From Pseudomonas putida (GTDB lineage Bacteria > Pseudomonadota > Gammaproteobacteria > Pseudomonadales > Pseudomonadaceae), in NCBI RefSeq assembly GCF_001941965.1, contig NZ_MKZO01000073.1, positions 1 through 64,000 on the forward strand: a stretch of 64,000 nucleotides of DNA, given 5' to 3'. The notes beneath the pieces are model-generated. The model was given only the letters and a program-made list of their open reading frames with translations. It made no database searches and was not told where the DNA came from. Positions 33,201-43,201 of this stretch are shown piece after piece; the stretch's first letter is position 1, and the number at the start of each line of letters is the position of its first letter. A program made the translations under genes and the position numbers.

Positions 33201-33430
33201 TCATGTAGGACGCTTGAACAATGCTCGATCATTCCTTCGATTTGCCTGGCTTCGGATAAGGTGCGTGAAAGACTTTTCCTGCAGACATATCGCGCACGAA
33301 TACCTGGGCTGCCTGAGGGGTGCCTATCTGATCTGTACGGCACGCCAATTTTGGACCTGATCTTTCATTCGGCCGAACAGCGCGGCACTGGAGGTGGTCT
33401 ACCTGCGTTGTGACGTACAGAGGAAAAACC

Positions 33431-34492
33431 ATGGACCTGGAAACCCTGCTGAAAGAACTGCTGCTTGCCCGAGGCCCTGGTGGACAGGAGGATGAGGTTA
33501 GGACGGTCTGTCAGCGCGAGCTGTCTCGCTGGTGCGATTCAACGCAGACTGACAAGGCGGGCAATCTGCTCGGGCTGATTCGCGCACAGGACAAAGGCGA
33601 TCCCGAGACCTCCATTCGGGTAATGGCCCATCTCGACGAAATCGCCATGATCGTCAAGAAGGTCAGGCCCGATGGCAATCTGGATGTCGTGGCCCTCGGA
33701 GGCGCCAAGCCCGTTTCGTTCGGTGTTTGCCCGGTCGATATTCTTGCAGGCGAAACTGTCCTGCCGGGCGTGCTTTCCTATGGTTCGATGCACAACAGTG
33801 GCAGCAGTGCCAGTGGCCGGGATGTGCTCGCGGGCGATGTGCAATGGGGTGATGTGTACGTGGTTACCCGAAAGCCCAAGCAGGCACTGGAACAGGCTGG
33901 CGTCCGACCTGGCACCAGGGTGGTCCTCAGCCAGCATTGGCGCAGGCCTTTCAGGATTCAGGACTGCATTGCGGCGCACTTTCTCGACGATCGCGCCCCG
34001 CTTGTCGCGGTTATCGAAGCGGCCAGGCTTCTACAGCTGCGGCGCGAGCAATTGAGGCAGGATGTCTGGTTCGTCTGCACCACGCTGGAGGAAGAGTCCA
34101 ACGCAGGCGCTCTGTACGCCGCCTCCAGGTTGCCAGGCGAGACCACCATTGCCGTGGAGGTTGGTCCGGTGCTGGAGGAGTACGGAACCATCCTGTCGGC
34201 CGACCCCATCATCAACACCGGCGACCAGAAAGGCTATTACAGCCGGCCCGTCGTGCAGGCTCTGATCGCTGCCACAGCGCGTGCTGGATATAACCCGCAG
34301 TCGGCCTTACTGGTGGATTTTGCTTCCGATGCCAGCGCCGTCCTGAGCGCAGGCATCGATGCACAGGCCGGCTGTGTTGCCATACCGACCGAGAACACGC
34401 ACGGTTTCGAGATGGTGCTAGTGGAGGGTATCTCAGCTTGTGCTGCTACGCTGGTGGAGTATTTGGTTCAGCCTGTAGCCGACTTCCACTGA
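33431..34492 (+). CDS. M42-family aminopeptidase/deblocking peptidase
   Basis: From ATG 33431 (AGAGGAAAA upstream) the product is 353 residues. The di-metal M42 signature is seen: IRVMAHLDEIAMIVKKV (His, Asp), the bridging Asp in AAHFLDDRAPLVAVIEA, the EE pair in VCTTLEEESNAGAL, Asp/Glu near TTIAVEVGPV and His in IPTENTHGFEMVLVEG. M42 enzymes are dodecameric aminopeptidases trimming peptides in the cytoplasm. The length matches the family (340-370). Monocistronic as far as can be seen, in the stress cluster. Confidence 0.92.
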   Translation: MDLETLLKELLLARGPGGQEDEVRTVCQRELSRWCDSTQTDKAGNLLGLIRAQDKGDPETSIRVMAHLDEIAMIVKKVRPDGNLDVVALGGAKPVSFGVCPVDILAGETVLPGVLSYGSMHNSGSSASGRDVLAGDVQWGDVYVVTRKPKQALEQAGVRPGTRVVLSQHWRRPFRIQDCIAAHFLDDRAPLVAVIEAARLLQLRREQLRQDVWFVCTTLEEESNAGALYAASRLPGETTIAVEVGPVLEEYGTILSADPIINTGDQKGYYSRPVVQALIAATARAGYNPQSALLVDFASDASAVLSAGIDAQAGCVAIPTENTHGFEMVLVEGISACAATLVEYLVQPVADFH

Positions 34493-34624
34493 CAGCTGAG
34501 TCGGCCACCTTGGTGATTTGTTCAAAAGGGAAGAGAGAGTGACGACCGAGAACTCTGGTATCGCACTGGTCGGTTGCATGAGTGAAGGCGGCCCGGCCGA
34601 TCATGTCGGGCTACGCTAGCCAGG

Positions 34625-35068
34625 TCACTCCTCGGGAATAATCGATATCTTCCCGTTTCGTTCGACGATCGCGAACTTGATTTGCTCCACTCTCTCTACA
34701 CCTTGGCTGTTGCGTGCCGACTCCAGGATGTCGTCCTCGGTCAGCCGCGCCCGGCGCATCCGCTCGTGAAGAAAGCGCCCCCGTTCCACCACGAGGGTGG
34801 CGTGGCCATCGAGAAAGCGGGCGAGTGGCCGAGAGTTTAGCTTCGCCAGCGACAGGCCGACGTCCAGGACGATCAGCGTGGCGATCACCAACATCGCGTT
34901 GGTAAAGGAGAAGTCCTCCCCGAGCAGGGCCTGCTGGGTGGCCTCGCCAATGATCAGCAGCAACACGAAGTCGAACGTGGTCAGGTCCGCCAATGAGCGT
35001 CTGCCGGCGATCCGGAACAGGATCATCAGGGCGATATACATGCCTGCGGCTCGGAGGATCGAGTCCAT
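34625..35068 (-). CDS. DUF421/YetF-family membrane protein
   Basis: A 147-residue protein with two to three N-terminal helices (MDSILRAAGMYIALMILFRI, ADLTTFDFVLLLIIGEATQQ, MLVIATLIVLDVGLSLAK) and a cytosolic C-terminus (GRFLHERMRRARLTEDDILE, then IKFAIVERNGKISIIPEE). The GR-x-S-x-x-x-L-T-x-FDFV and the C-terminal E-R-x-G-x-I-S-[IV]-I-P pattern are typical of DUF421. The function is not settled. Third gene of a minus-strand operon: 9 bp after the one-pass protein gene. Confidence 0.9.
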   Translation of the reverse strand: MDSILRAAGMYIALMILFRIAGRRSLADLTTFDFVLLLIIGEATQQALLGEDFSFTNAMLVIATLIVLDVGLSLAKLNSRPLARFLDGHATLVVERGRFLHERMRRARLTEDDILESARNSQGVERVEQIKFAIVERNGKISIIPEE

Positions 35069-35077
35069 GAAACGCTC

Positions 35078-35590
35078 CTAGGGAAACAGGAAGGTTGAGA
35101 AACTGACAGAGGTGCCGGGACCTGCCTCTACCAGCCCCTGCAGCGTGCCGACGTACTCCGAGCGAACAGTCAGGTACAAGGTGGCGACGCCGTCTTCACT
35201 CGTGCCCAGTTGGAGTAGCAGCGCCTGGCCCCGCGACATCGAGCTTTGCGGTTCGGGCTGCATCGTCTCGATGCTGGCCTCACGCAGCAGCGTGCCGTCC
35301 AGGACCAATGTCACAGGCTTTCCCGCCGCGCCTCGCACCGTGATCCGCAGATCGTCCACCGTGCCGCTGCGGCTCAAGCGCTGGTACTGCACGCGAAGGT
35401 TGCCGTCAGCGCTGACCGCTTCGGCATTGCTCAGCGGCCCGTTGCCGAGTACGCCGGCGAGCGCCAGGAGCACGATAAGGACCAAGGCGTACCAGCCGAT
35501 GCGTTCGAAGGTCCAGACACGCTGCTGCATCCGCATGTCCTCGTGGACCGGAAACTGCCGCGAGTGCAACTCTTCTTCCTTCATCATCAA
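35078..35590 (-). CDS. Single-span membrane protein of unknown function
   Basis: A 170-residue protein: an N-terminal cytosolic part, one helix (IGWYALVLIVLLALAGVLG), then a periplasmic beta-rich domain (RVQYQRLSRSGTVDDLRITV, PVTLVLDGTLLREASIE, ATLYLTVRSEYVGTL). Genes of this type often precede DUF421 genes in stress clusters of proteobacteria. It starts 5 bp after the CinA-like gene, so the three genes form one operon. No known activity. Confidence 0.75.
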   Translation of the reverse strand: MMMKEEELHSRQFPVHEDMRMQQRVWTFERIGWYALVLIVLLALAGVLGNGPLSNAEAVSADGNLRVQYQRLSRSGTVDDLRITVRGAAGKPVTLVLDGTLLREASIETMQPEPQSSMSRGQALLLQLGTSEDGVATLYLTVRSEYVGTLQGLVEAGPGTSVSFSTFLFP

Positions 35591-35595
35591 TGCCC

Positions 35596-36099
35596 TCAGG
35601 CCCGCTCACCCCGCAGCCAACGCCGGTGGTAATGAGGCATCTGGGTCAGGCCGTAGAGCGCCGCTTCCCGCATCACCTCGCTGCGCTCGCCAAAGAAGCG
35701 CTGGCAGCGGGTAAAGACCGCTGGTGGTTCCCCGGCAAAGGCCCAGGCAAAGCACAGTGTGCCCGGAGCAATACCACCTTCAGGGTCAGGGCCAGCTACG
35801 CCAGTAGTGGCGATGGCAATATCTGCCTTGCTGTCCTTTAGCGCACCAATTGCCATTTCCCACGCGACGGCCTCGCTGGTGAGGCCATATCGTTCGATCG
35901 TCTCGGGAGTGACACCGAGCAGCCGTTGTTTGGCTTGAGGGGAATAAACCACGTACCCGCTTTCCACCACCTCACCAGTGCCAGGCACCGTGGCCAGCAG
36001 CGAGATCATGTAGCCCGCCGTGCAGGACTCGGCAGTGGTCAGCAGCAGGTCATGTTGTTTGCAGTACGCCAGTACGTCCGCAACCGGATCCTCACGCAT
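35596..36099 (-). CDS. CinA C-terminal family protein (nicotinamide-nucleotide amidase type)
   Basis: From ATG 36099 the product is 167 residues and matches the PncC/CinA C-terminal domain: LLLTTAESCTAGYMISLLAT, VVESGYVVYSPQAKQRLLGV, YGLTSEAVAWEMAIGALKDS, IAIATTGVAGPDPEGGIAPG and RCQRFFGERSEVMREA. PncC deamidates nicotinamide mononucleotide in NAD salvage. The open frame extends upstream to 36183 without a better start. First gene of a three-gene operon with a one-pass protein and DUF421. Confidence 0.92.
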   Translation of the reverse strand: MREDPVADVLAYCKQHDLLLTTAESCTAGYMISLLATVPGTGEVVESGYVVYSPQAKQRLLGVTPETIERYGLTSEAVAWEMAIGALKDSKADIAIATTGVAGPDPEGGIAPGTLCFAWAFAGEPPAVFTRCQRFFGERSEVMREAALYGLTQMPHYHRRWLRGERA

Positions 36100-36266
36100 C
36101 GCTCTAGCCCGCCTCGTTGTTTCTGGGTTGACGGTCCTCCGGAACGATTGGTTCAGCAGGGATCGCGAACGGTCGGGAATCACGTGCTTGCAACGCGATT
36201 TGTGCGAATTGCCCCCACCCCGCCAGGTGATGGCGGGATGAAGGCCTGTGATGCTCAGCCAGCTGC

Positions 36267-36443
36267 CTACTTGCCGAGCTTCTTCTGGACAGCGTCAGCG
36301 CTGGAGCCCACCGCCTTGACCGCGTCGCGAAGCTGTTGTTCGGTAACGCCGAATTTCTTGGTCCAGTACTGGACCTCCCACGATTCCGACAGGTTGATGC
36401 GAGACCGGTCTTGCGGTCCCCGGTTGGTAAGATCGTCAGCCAT
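36267..36443 (-). CDS. DUF3606 protein
   Basis: A 58-residue protein, MADDLTNRGPQDRSRINLSE, then SWEVQYWTKKFGVTEQQLRD and AVKAVGSSADAVQKKLGK, a complete DUF3606 domain. These small helical proteins are common in stress or oxidative clusters and have no known activity. ATG 36443 preceded by AAGGGAATA. An extension to 36485 is unneeded. Confidence 0.92.
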   Translation of the reverse strand: MADDLTNRGPQDRSRINLSESWEVQYWTKKFGVTEQQLRDAVKAVGSSADAVQKKLGK

Positions 36444-36504
36444 ATTCCCTTGTCCTCGTTGATGCCTGACCTGCTCAGGCTCCAAAAAATATAGACCAGC
36501 GATG

Positions 36505-37097
36505 TGTTGCCGCTGGGTCTCGGAATAGGCTTGGGCCCTGCGGGGCTCGGCCTGCTGCAGCTACCCATTTCTTCCGCCAAGGGCTGGATGAGCACCTGAC
36601 CGAGGCGGCAGTGCTGTTCTCGCGCTTCGTCAGCGGCCTGAAGCTGCGCCTGCCGCTACGCCACCAGCGCTGGAAAATTGCTTTCCTGCTGGCCGGTCCG
36701 GTGATGCTCCTGTGCATCGGCGGCGTGAACCGCCCATAGCACGCTCCCCGTCAGCCAGCCGTTGAGACTTTGGCCGATATCCGCAGTGTGCTGCATCAGT
36801 AGCAGGCCGAGCAGCACGAACGGAAAGGCTACGCCGTCGTTGAGGCCGGCCTCGCCGGACAAGCCGAATCGCACGGCATCGTAGTCCTGCGCATCACTGA
36901 CCTGGACCAGGGTGGCGAGCACCGGGTCGGTGGGAGCCAGGATGGCGCCGATCAGCACGGAAACACCCCAGGTTCATGCCGTAGTGCAGGAGCAGGCCGG
37001 CGACGTGATCATCAACCTCACCGTCTCGGTAGTGGCCTTGGGCATCCTGCTGCATGGAGTGACGACGCAGCCCCTACTGGCACGGTATCGACGGTAG
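36505..37097 (+). pseudogene. CPA1-type Na+/H+ antiporter pseudogene with an inverted middle
   Basis: On the plus strand, from about 36510 the text reads GLGPAGLGLLQLP, shifts frame, and continues HLTEAAVLFSRFVSGLKLRL and FLLAGPVMLLCIGGV, the N-terminal helices of an NhaP-like antiporter. The next block of the protein is on the minus strand (36958 to about 36735): MLIGAILAPTDPVLATLVQV, YDAVRFGLSGEAGLNDGVAF, PFVLLGLLLMQH. The C-terminal helix is back on the plus strand (about 36985-37097, VIINLTVSVVALGILLHGVT). So the gene lost much of its length and its centre was inverted. Confidence 0.8.
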
Positions 37098-37243
37098 ACA
37101 ATTGGCGGACAAAATTTCCCACCGTCATTGATTAGCACCTTTGGTCCTTCCTTCGCGTCGCGCTTGGGAACGCCGCCCCTTTTCCCGCTACCTGATCAGA
37201 ACAGGGTGTGAATCGCGCTCGCCCTTTAAATCGGGAGTCCAAG

Positions 37244-38383
37244 ATGAAAGCTATCGTGTACAACGGTCCGCGCAACGTCGCAGTGAAAGACGTACCGGAC
37301 GCCAGAATCGAGAAGCCCACCGATGTCCTCGTGCGCATCACCACCACCAACATCTGTGGTTCGGACCTCCACATGTATGAAGGTCGCACCTCATTCGAGG
37401 CCGGTCGGGTCTTCGGGCACGAGAACCTGGGCGAGGTCATCGAGGTGGGGCTCGGCGTCGATCGGGTGAAGGTGGGCGATCGGGTCTGCCTGCCGTTCAA
37501 CATCGGCTGCGGTTTCTGCGACAACTGCGAAAAAGGCCTGACCGGCTTCTGTCTGACCGCCAATCCCGGCTCGGCTGGTGCTGCGTATGGATTCGCCGAG
37601 ATGGGACCGTACCAGGGGGGGCAGGCGGAGCTGCTTCGGGTACCCTACGCGGACTTCAACTGCCTGGTCCTGCCGGAAGATGCCCAGGAGCGAGAAGATG
37701 ACTACGTCATGCTTTCGGACATCTTCCCGACGGGTTGGCACGCCACCGAACTGGCCGGCCTGCTACCGGGCGAAAGCATCGCCATCTATGGCGCGGGGCC
37801 CGTTGGCCTGATGGCAGCCCACTCGGCCATGATCAAGGGCGCTTCCCAGGTGTTCGTCATCGATAACCAGCCCGATCGGCTGAAGCTGGCCGCGCAGATG
37901 GGAGCAACGCCGATCAACTCGGTTGAGCAAAAAGCCGTCGAGCAGATCCTGAATCTGACCCACGGCAAGGGAACGGACCGAGGCTGCGAATGCGTGGGGT
38001 ATCAGTGCTGCGATCGCCATGGCCACGAGGCCAACTACCTCACCATGAACAACCTGGTGGCCTCGACGAAGGCGACCGGCGGCATCGGCGTGGTTGGCGT
38101 GTTCGTCCCGCAGGATCCAGGTGCCAAGAACGAGCTAGCCAAGGAAGGCAAGATGGCCTTCGACTTCGGTGCGTTCTGGTTCAAAGGGCAGCAGATCCGC
38201 ACGGGGCAGGCCAACGTCAAAGCCTACAACCGCCGGCTCGCCGAACTGATCCACCATGGTCGCGCCACACCGTCGCAGATCATTTCCCACCGCCTGAAGC
38301 TCGCCGAAGGGCCTGAGGCCTACAAGCACTTCGATGCGCGCGATGATGGGTGGACGAAGGTCGTTCTCAAACCAGCCGCTTAG
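37244..38383 (+). CDS. Zn-dependent alcohol dehydrogenase, glutathione-independent formaldehyde dehydrogenase type
   Basis: From ATG 37244 the product is 379 residues of the medium-chain dehydrogenase family. Catalytic zinc ligands Cys in TNICGSDLHMYEGR and His-Glu in FGHENLGEV; structural zinc Cys set in GCGFCDNCEKGLTGFC; nucleotide-binding IAIYGAGPVGLMAAHSAM followed by FVIDNQPDRLKLA. The inserted NPGSAGAAYGFAEMGPYQGG and long C-terminal part match formaldehyde-dismutase-like enzymes (FdhA). It would oxidise formaldehyde or small alcohols with tightly bound NAD. Located in the stress cluster, monocistronic. The exact substrate is inferred. Confidence 0.92.
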   Translation: MKAIVYNGPRNVAVKDVPDARIEKPTDVLVRITTTNICGSDLHMYEGRTSFEAGRVFGHENLGEVIEVGLGVDRVKVGDRVCLPFNIGCGFCDNCEKGLTGFCLTANPGSAGAAYGFAEMGPYQGGQAELLRVPYADFNCLVLPEDAQEREDDYVMLSDIFPTGWHATELAGLLPGESIAIYGAGPVGLMAAHSAMIKGASQVFVIDNQPDRLKLAAQMGATPINSVEQKAVEQILNLTHGKGTDRGCECVGYQCCDRHGHEANYLTMNNLVASTKATGGIGVVGVFVPQDPGAKNELAKEGKMAFDFGAFWFKGQQIRTGQANVKAYNRRLAELIHHGRATPSQIISHRLKLAEGPEAYKHFDARDDGWTKVVLKPAA

Positions 38384-38437
38384 ACCGCTGGACCTTGGCG
38401 CAGAGGCCGGGCGCGGCCTCTGCGCCAAGCGGATGAC

Positions 38438-41400
38438 TCACCTCCCGGCGCGTTTGCACACCGCCTCGATAGTGTCCACCAGCTCTTCGTATTGAACCGG
38501 TTTGGTAAGGCGACGGGTGAAGCGGGCCTGCTGGCTACTTCCTTTAGGCTGGACGCTTCCGTAGCCGCTCAGCGCAATGGCCGGGGTGTGCTGGTGGAGG
38601 CTGGTTTCACGCAACGAGTTCATCAACTCGTGACCGTCCATGCCGGGCATGCCGATGTCCGTGAGGATAACGTCGAAGCGTTCCTGGCTGGACTCTTTCA
38701 ACGCCTGGACAGGATCGCTGTAACTGCTCACCACGGCGTTTTCCATCTCCAGCAGCGTACGCATTACCTCCAGCACTTCCGTCGAATCATCGACCAGCAG
38801 GATCTTGAGTCCTGTGAGACGGCCCTCCAGGTTTGGTGTGTCATCTGCCTGGGCTTCTCCTTCCGTGTGCTCCGACAACGGTAGCGTCACGGTAAAGGTA
38901 CAGCCCCTGCCAACGCCCGGGGAGCGCGCAATCACCGAGCCACCGTGTGCCTGGGCCAGTTGCTTGACCAGGGAAAGTCCAATGCCCAGGCCTTCACGTT
39001 GGTGGCTGGCATGCCTGGTCGTGGCCTGCTTGAACAACTCGAAGACGTTTTCCAGATTCGCAGCGGACAAGCCGATGCCGTTGTCCGCCACGTCCAGCTG
39101 AGCCATGCCACCCAACCGTTGCAGGGTAACCCTGACCTGGGCGTTTTCTCCGCTGAATTTCAGGGCGTTCTGCAGCAGATTCCAGATGATCTGCTCCAGG
39201 CGAGTCGGATCAGCATCGATGATGAGTGGCGGGGAGTCCGGTGCCGGCATCTCGAAGGTGACCTGGGCATCCGGGTACTCCTCGATCACGACCGCGTGGA
39301 TATCGTCCAGCACCTTGGTGAGGTCCACCAGGCGCTTCTTCAGTTTCAACTTGCCGGTGCGAATCCGGGCAACGTCCAGCAGGTCGTCGATGATCCGCGC
39401 CTGGCTGTTGACCGCATCGTTGATGGTGGCAATCGCCTTGCTGGCGTTGACGATGTTCCTGACGGCCGGCAGCCGACGCAGGATCTCGCTGTTGAGCTAG
39501 ATCAGGTTCAGCGGATGCTTGAGCTCGTGGGACATGACAGCAAAGAACTCATCCTTCATCAGGCTGCTGTGCTCCGTTTCCTCCAGTTTGCGGCACTGCT
39601 CGTCGTGCAGGCGCTTGTGTCCGGTCAGGTCGCGAGCGATCTTGACGTAGCCGTGTACCGCATCCGCCTGCAGCCTGGCCACCTCACCGGTACAATAGAA
39701 GCGGCTGCCGTTCTTGCGTACATGCCAGCGTTCGTCCTCGGCACGGCCAGACTCGCGGGCCCTGCGCAGTTCATCCTGGGGCATCCCCGCCGCGATGTCC
39801 TCGGCGGTGAACAGTAGTTCGTAGTGGGAGCCGACGACTTCGTCAGCGCTATAGCCGAAGATGATTTCCGCGCCGGTGTTCCAGTCGGTGATCTTTCCTT
39901 TCTCATCCAGGATGACGATGGCGAAATCATGGGTGCTTTCGGCTACCAGGCGCATCCGCTCCTGACCCAGGCGCAGGTCTTCCTCGGCCTCGCGGCGCTT
40001 GGTGATGTCGATGAAGGTCAGCACCGTGCCGTCGATATGGTCTTCGCTGGAGCGATAGGGTAGGACCCGGGCGATGTACCAGCGTCCGTCCTTGCTGCTA
40101 ACCTCGCGCTCCAGCACCGTCAGGGTTTCGAACACCGACGAGGCGTCCTCGGCCAGTTCCGGGTAATCCAGGCGGTGGGTGATGTCCAGTAGGGAGCGGC
40201 CGGTATCGACCGGCAGCATGCTGAAGATTTCTTTCGCCCGTGGCGTGAACCAGCGGATATGCATGTTGCGATCGACGAAGACGGTGGCGATGTCGGTCGA
40301 AGCAATCAGGTTGGCCAGGTAGTCATTGACCTTGTCGGTCTCTTCTACCTTGGTCTTGAGCTCGTAGTTGACCGTCAGCAGCTCCTCGTTGATCGATTGT
40401 AGCTCTTCCTTGCTGGTCTCCAGTTCTTCGGTGGCCGAGCGCAACTCCTCGTTGACCGCCTGCATTTCCTCGTTGGAGGCCTTGAGTTCCTCGCCGGACA
40501 CCTCGGACTGCTCGATGACATCCTGCAGGTGCTGCTTGGTCCGCTGCAGTTCGTTCTCCAGGCTGGCGAGCACTTCGTTCTCGGTCTGCAGGTTGGGCTC
40601 GTTCAGGTCGCTGCCTGGCTCGATGCGCGAAACGTTGAAGACAATGGTGCGCACGTCCTGGTCCGTCACCTCGTCCTTGTAAGGCCGGGCCGTGATGTCC
40701 ACCAGGCACTCGCCTTCCATGTCTTTCAGGCGGACTTTGCGCGACAGGGTCGGGGCGCCGTTCTGCTGGGCCTGGAACAAGGCGGTACGCAGCTCCGAGC
40801 GTAGCTGCGGGGTAATCAGCACTAGCACATTGCGACTGACCTCGCCGGTGACGTAGCGCATGAAGCGGCCCGCGCCCTCGGTCATGTGCAGGATGTCGCC
40901 GTTGGCATCGACGATCAGGCTCGGCGGCATGTGCTGCGCCATGGCCCGCTGGTGAATCTCGGCGTAGGAAAATTTGCGCGGCACCTGCACGAAGGACGGC
41001 GGTTCGGCCAGGCTCGACAGGGTGAAACCACCGCGCGGCAGGCTCGGCGCACGGCGCTGCACGTTCGCGCCGGAACGGGCGCGGAAGATGCGATTGCGCT
41101 TGTCCACCGGGGTGAATAGCTCCGAGCACACGTCGGCAGACTCCGACGAGCCCATGAACAGGTAACCGCCCGGACGCAGCGCGAAGTGGAACATCTGCAA
41201 CAACTCGCGCTGGCTCTCGCGGTCGAGGTAGATCAGCAGGTTGCGGCAGACGATCAGATCAATCTGGGAAAATGGCGGGTCGGCCAGCAGGCTATGCTTG
41301 GCGAAAAGGATTTTCTCGCGGATCTCCTTGCGCACCCGGTAGGCCTCGCCTTCCTTGACGAAGTACTGGCGCAGGCGGGTCGGCGGAACATCGGTGACGA

Positions 41401-42577
41401 TGGCTTCCGAGTACACACCGGTGCGGCCGACGGAAATGGCACGCTCGTCGATATCGGTGGCGAAGACCTGGATCTTCACCGGGTCCAGCTCCAGCTTCTG
41501 GTGCTCGCTGCACAGGATCGCCAGGCTGTAGGCCTCCTCACCGGTGGAGCAGCCGGCCGACCAGATACGCACCTCCTCCTTGCCACCCTGGTCGTCGTCA
41601 GCCGACATCAGCGTGGTCAGCACATGCCGCTCCAGCGCTTCGAAGGCGTCGCGGTCGCGGAAGAAGTTGGTTACGCCGATCAACATGTCGCCCAGCAGTA
41701 GCTTGGCTTCTTCTGGCGTGCTCTCCAGGTAGCTGTAGTAGGCATGCAGATCGGGTTGTGCGGTCACCTGTAAGCGGCGCTCGATGCGCCTCAGTACTGT
41801 GGCCCGCTTGTAGTGCTTGAAGTCGTGTCCCGTGCGGGTACGAAGCAGGCGCAGGATCTCTCGCAGCGCGTGCTCTGCGGCTTCGCGCTCGTGTGCCGGT
41901 GTCTCTTCGACAAGATCGATATCATGAGGCGCCGGCAGCCGGATTGACTGGGTGTTGCCCCATATTTCCAGCAGCTTATGCGGGATATCGACAACGGGCA
42001 GAACGACATCGACCATCCCGGTCGCGATCGCCGCCAGCGGCATGCCGTCGAACTCTGCATCATCGGGGCTCTGGGCGATGGTGATGCCACCCTGTTCCTT
42101 GATCCGTGAAAGGCCCACAGCGCCATCACTGCCGGTGCCGGACAGCACCAGGCAGAAGGAGTGCTCCTTGTGCACGTCGGCCAGGTCGCGGAAGAACAGG
42201 TCGATCGAAATGTGTTTGCCGCGCGGCCGGTTAGCCGGCTTGACCCTCAGATAGCCGTCATTCATTGACAACTGGGTGGCCGGTGATATCACGTAGATAT
42301 GATTGGGTTCGATCAGCGAGGTGTCAGTGACCTGATGCACCGGCATGCTGGTGCAGCCCTGCAGGATCTGGTCCGCGACGCTTTCGTGGTCAGGCGACAG
42401 GTGCAGGACAACCACGAAGGCCATGCCGCTATTGGCGGGCATATGTTCGAAAAAGGTCCTGACGGCATTGAGCCCACCGGCCGAGGCACCAATCCCGACC
42501 ACCGCGAAATCCAGGTGGCTAGGAAGAATCCCTTCCCGCTGAGGAAGAGAGGGTTGGTGGCTGGCTGTCCGTTTCAT
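38438..42577 (-). pseudogene. CheB-CheR-PAS-histidine kinase-receiver hybrid sensor, split by one amber codon
   Basis: From ATG 42577 the frame encodes CheB methylesterase (VVGIGASAGGLNAV, VLHLSPDHES, SGTGSDGAVGL), CheR methyltransferase (IWSAGCSTGEEAYSLA, VFATDIDERAI), a long Glu-rich coiled coil, two PAS domains and the kinase H-box (AVMSHELKHPLNLI, His about 1017). There TAG at 39499-39497 (codon 1027) interrupts it. The same frame goes on as LNSEILRRLPAVRNIV, an HATPase (NLLQNALKFSG, VADNGIGL, GLGIGLSLVKQL) and a receiver (KILLVDDS, LTDIGMPGMDG). The family has Gln after LNLI, so one CAG to TAG change explains it. Total 1379 residues if read through. CheB and CheR domains may still be made. 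Confidence 0.9.
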
Positions 42578-42759
42578 GATGGAATCTCTTGTTCGGTGAC
42601 TCGACTGCGTCAACGGTAGCTTGTCGTCTTGCGACATCGCACAAGCGGAAATCGCTCCATCTTAGCAAGGCTCGAACTTCCGAGTGGCTATCACGGCTCT
42701 GACGGGTGCAGAAAATCACCGTATTTGCGTGCAGAGCATCCCAACACGTGATTCGGATC

Positions 42760-42993
42760 CTATCCCTTACTATGTTCGTCGGAGGTCGGCCCCGTTCCTC
42801 GCTTGATTCCACGAGGCCCAGCCACGCCCCACATCACGAGCCCAAGAATAGGTAGCACCACCAAAATCAGTGCCCACATGATCTTGGTGGTATCTGTTTT
42901 GTCACTACGGAAAACACTCACGATCGCCCACAAATCGACCAGCAAGATAATTACCGCCAGGGCAATCCAAAAGTACGTCACAGGCTCACTCAT
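42760..42993 (-). CDS. PLDc_N-type small membrane protein
   Basis: A 77-residue protein with two helices (TYFWIALAVIILLVDLWAIV, IMWALILVVLPILGLVMWGV) and the short RSDKTDTT linker and GPRGIKRG tail of the phospholipase-D N-terminal (PLDc_N) family, which are small membrane proteins and not enzymes. ATG 42993 has GGAGA upstream. It stands alone between the sensor kinase and the IS element. Confidence 0.88.
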   Translation of the reverse strand: MSEPVTYFWIALAVIILLVDLWAIVSVFRSDKTDTTKIMWALILVVLPILGLVMWGVAGPRGIKRGTGPTSDEHSKG

Positions 42994-43201
42994 CACCGTA
43001 TCTCCTGTGTGATTGAAATGGCCGCCTGATGGACAGCGATAGCGACCTTCCTAATCAGATGAATTCCGAGCATCGGGTAAGTTCAGCCTGTTGGCTAGGA
43101 TGATGATCGGCGGAAACCCCGATAAGAAAATCGAAGCGTGATGGCGTCCATTGCAGAAGCACAAATATGAGTGGATCCACTAATGGCATTACTGCGTACT
43201 A

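Noticed and set aside
32404..39499. Amber recoding as an explanation of two in-frame TAG codons
   Set aside because: Other genes here end normally at TAG (e.g. 26918 and 38383), so general recoding is unlikely; two independent mutations or errors are simpler.
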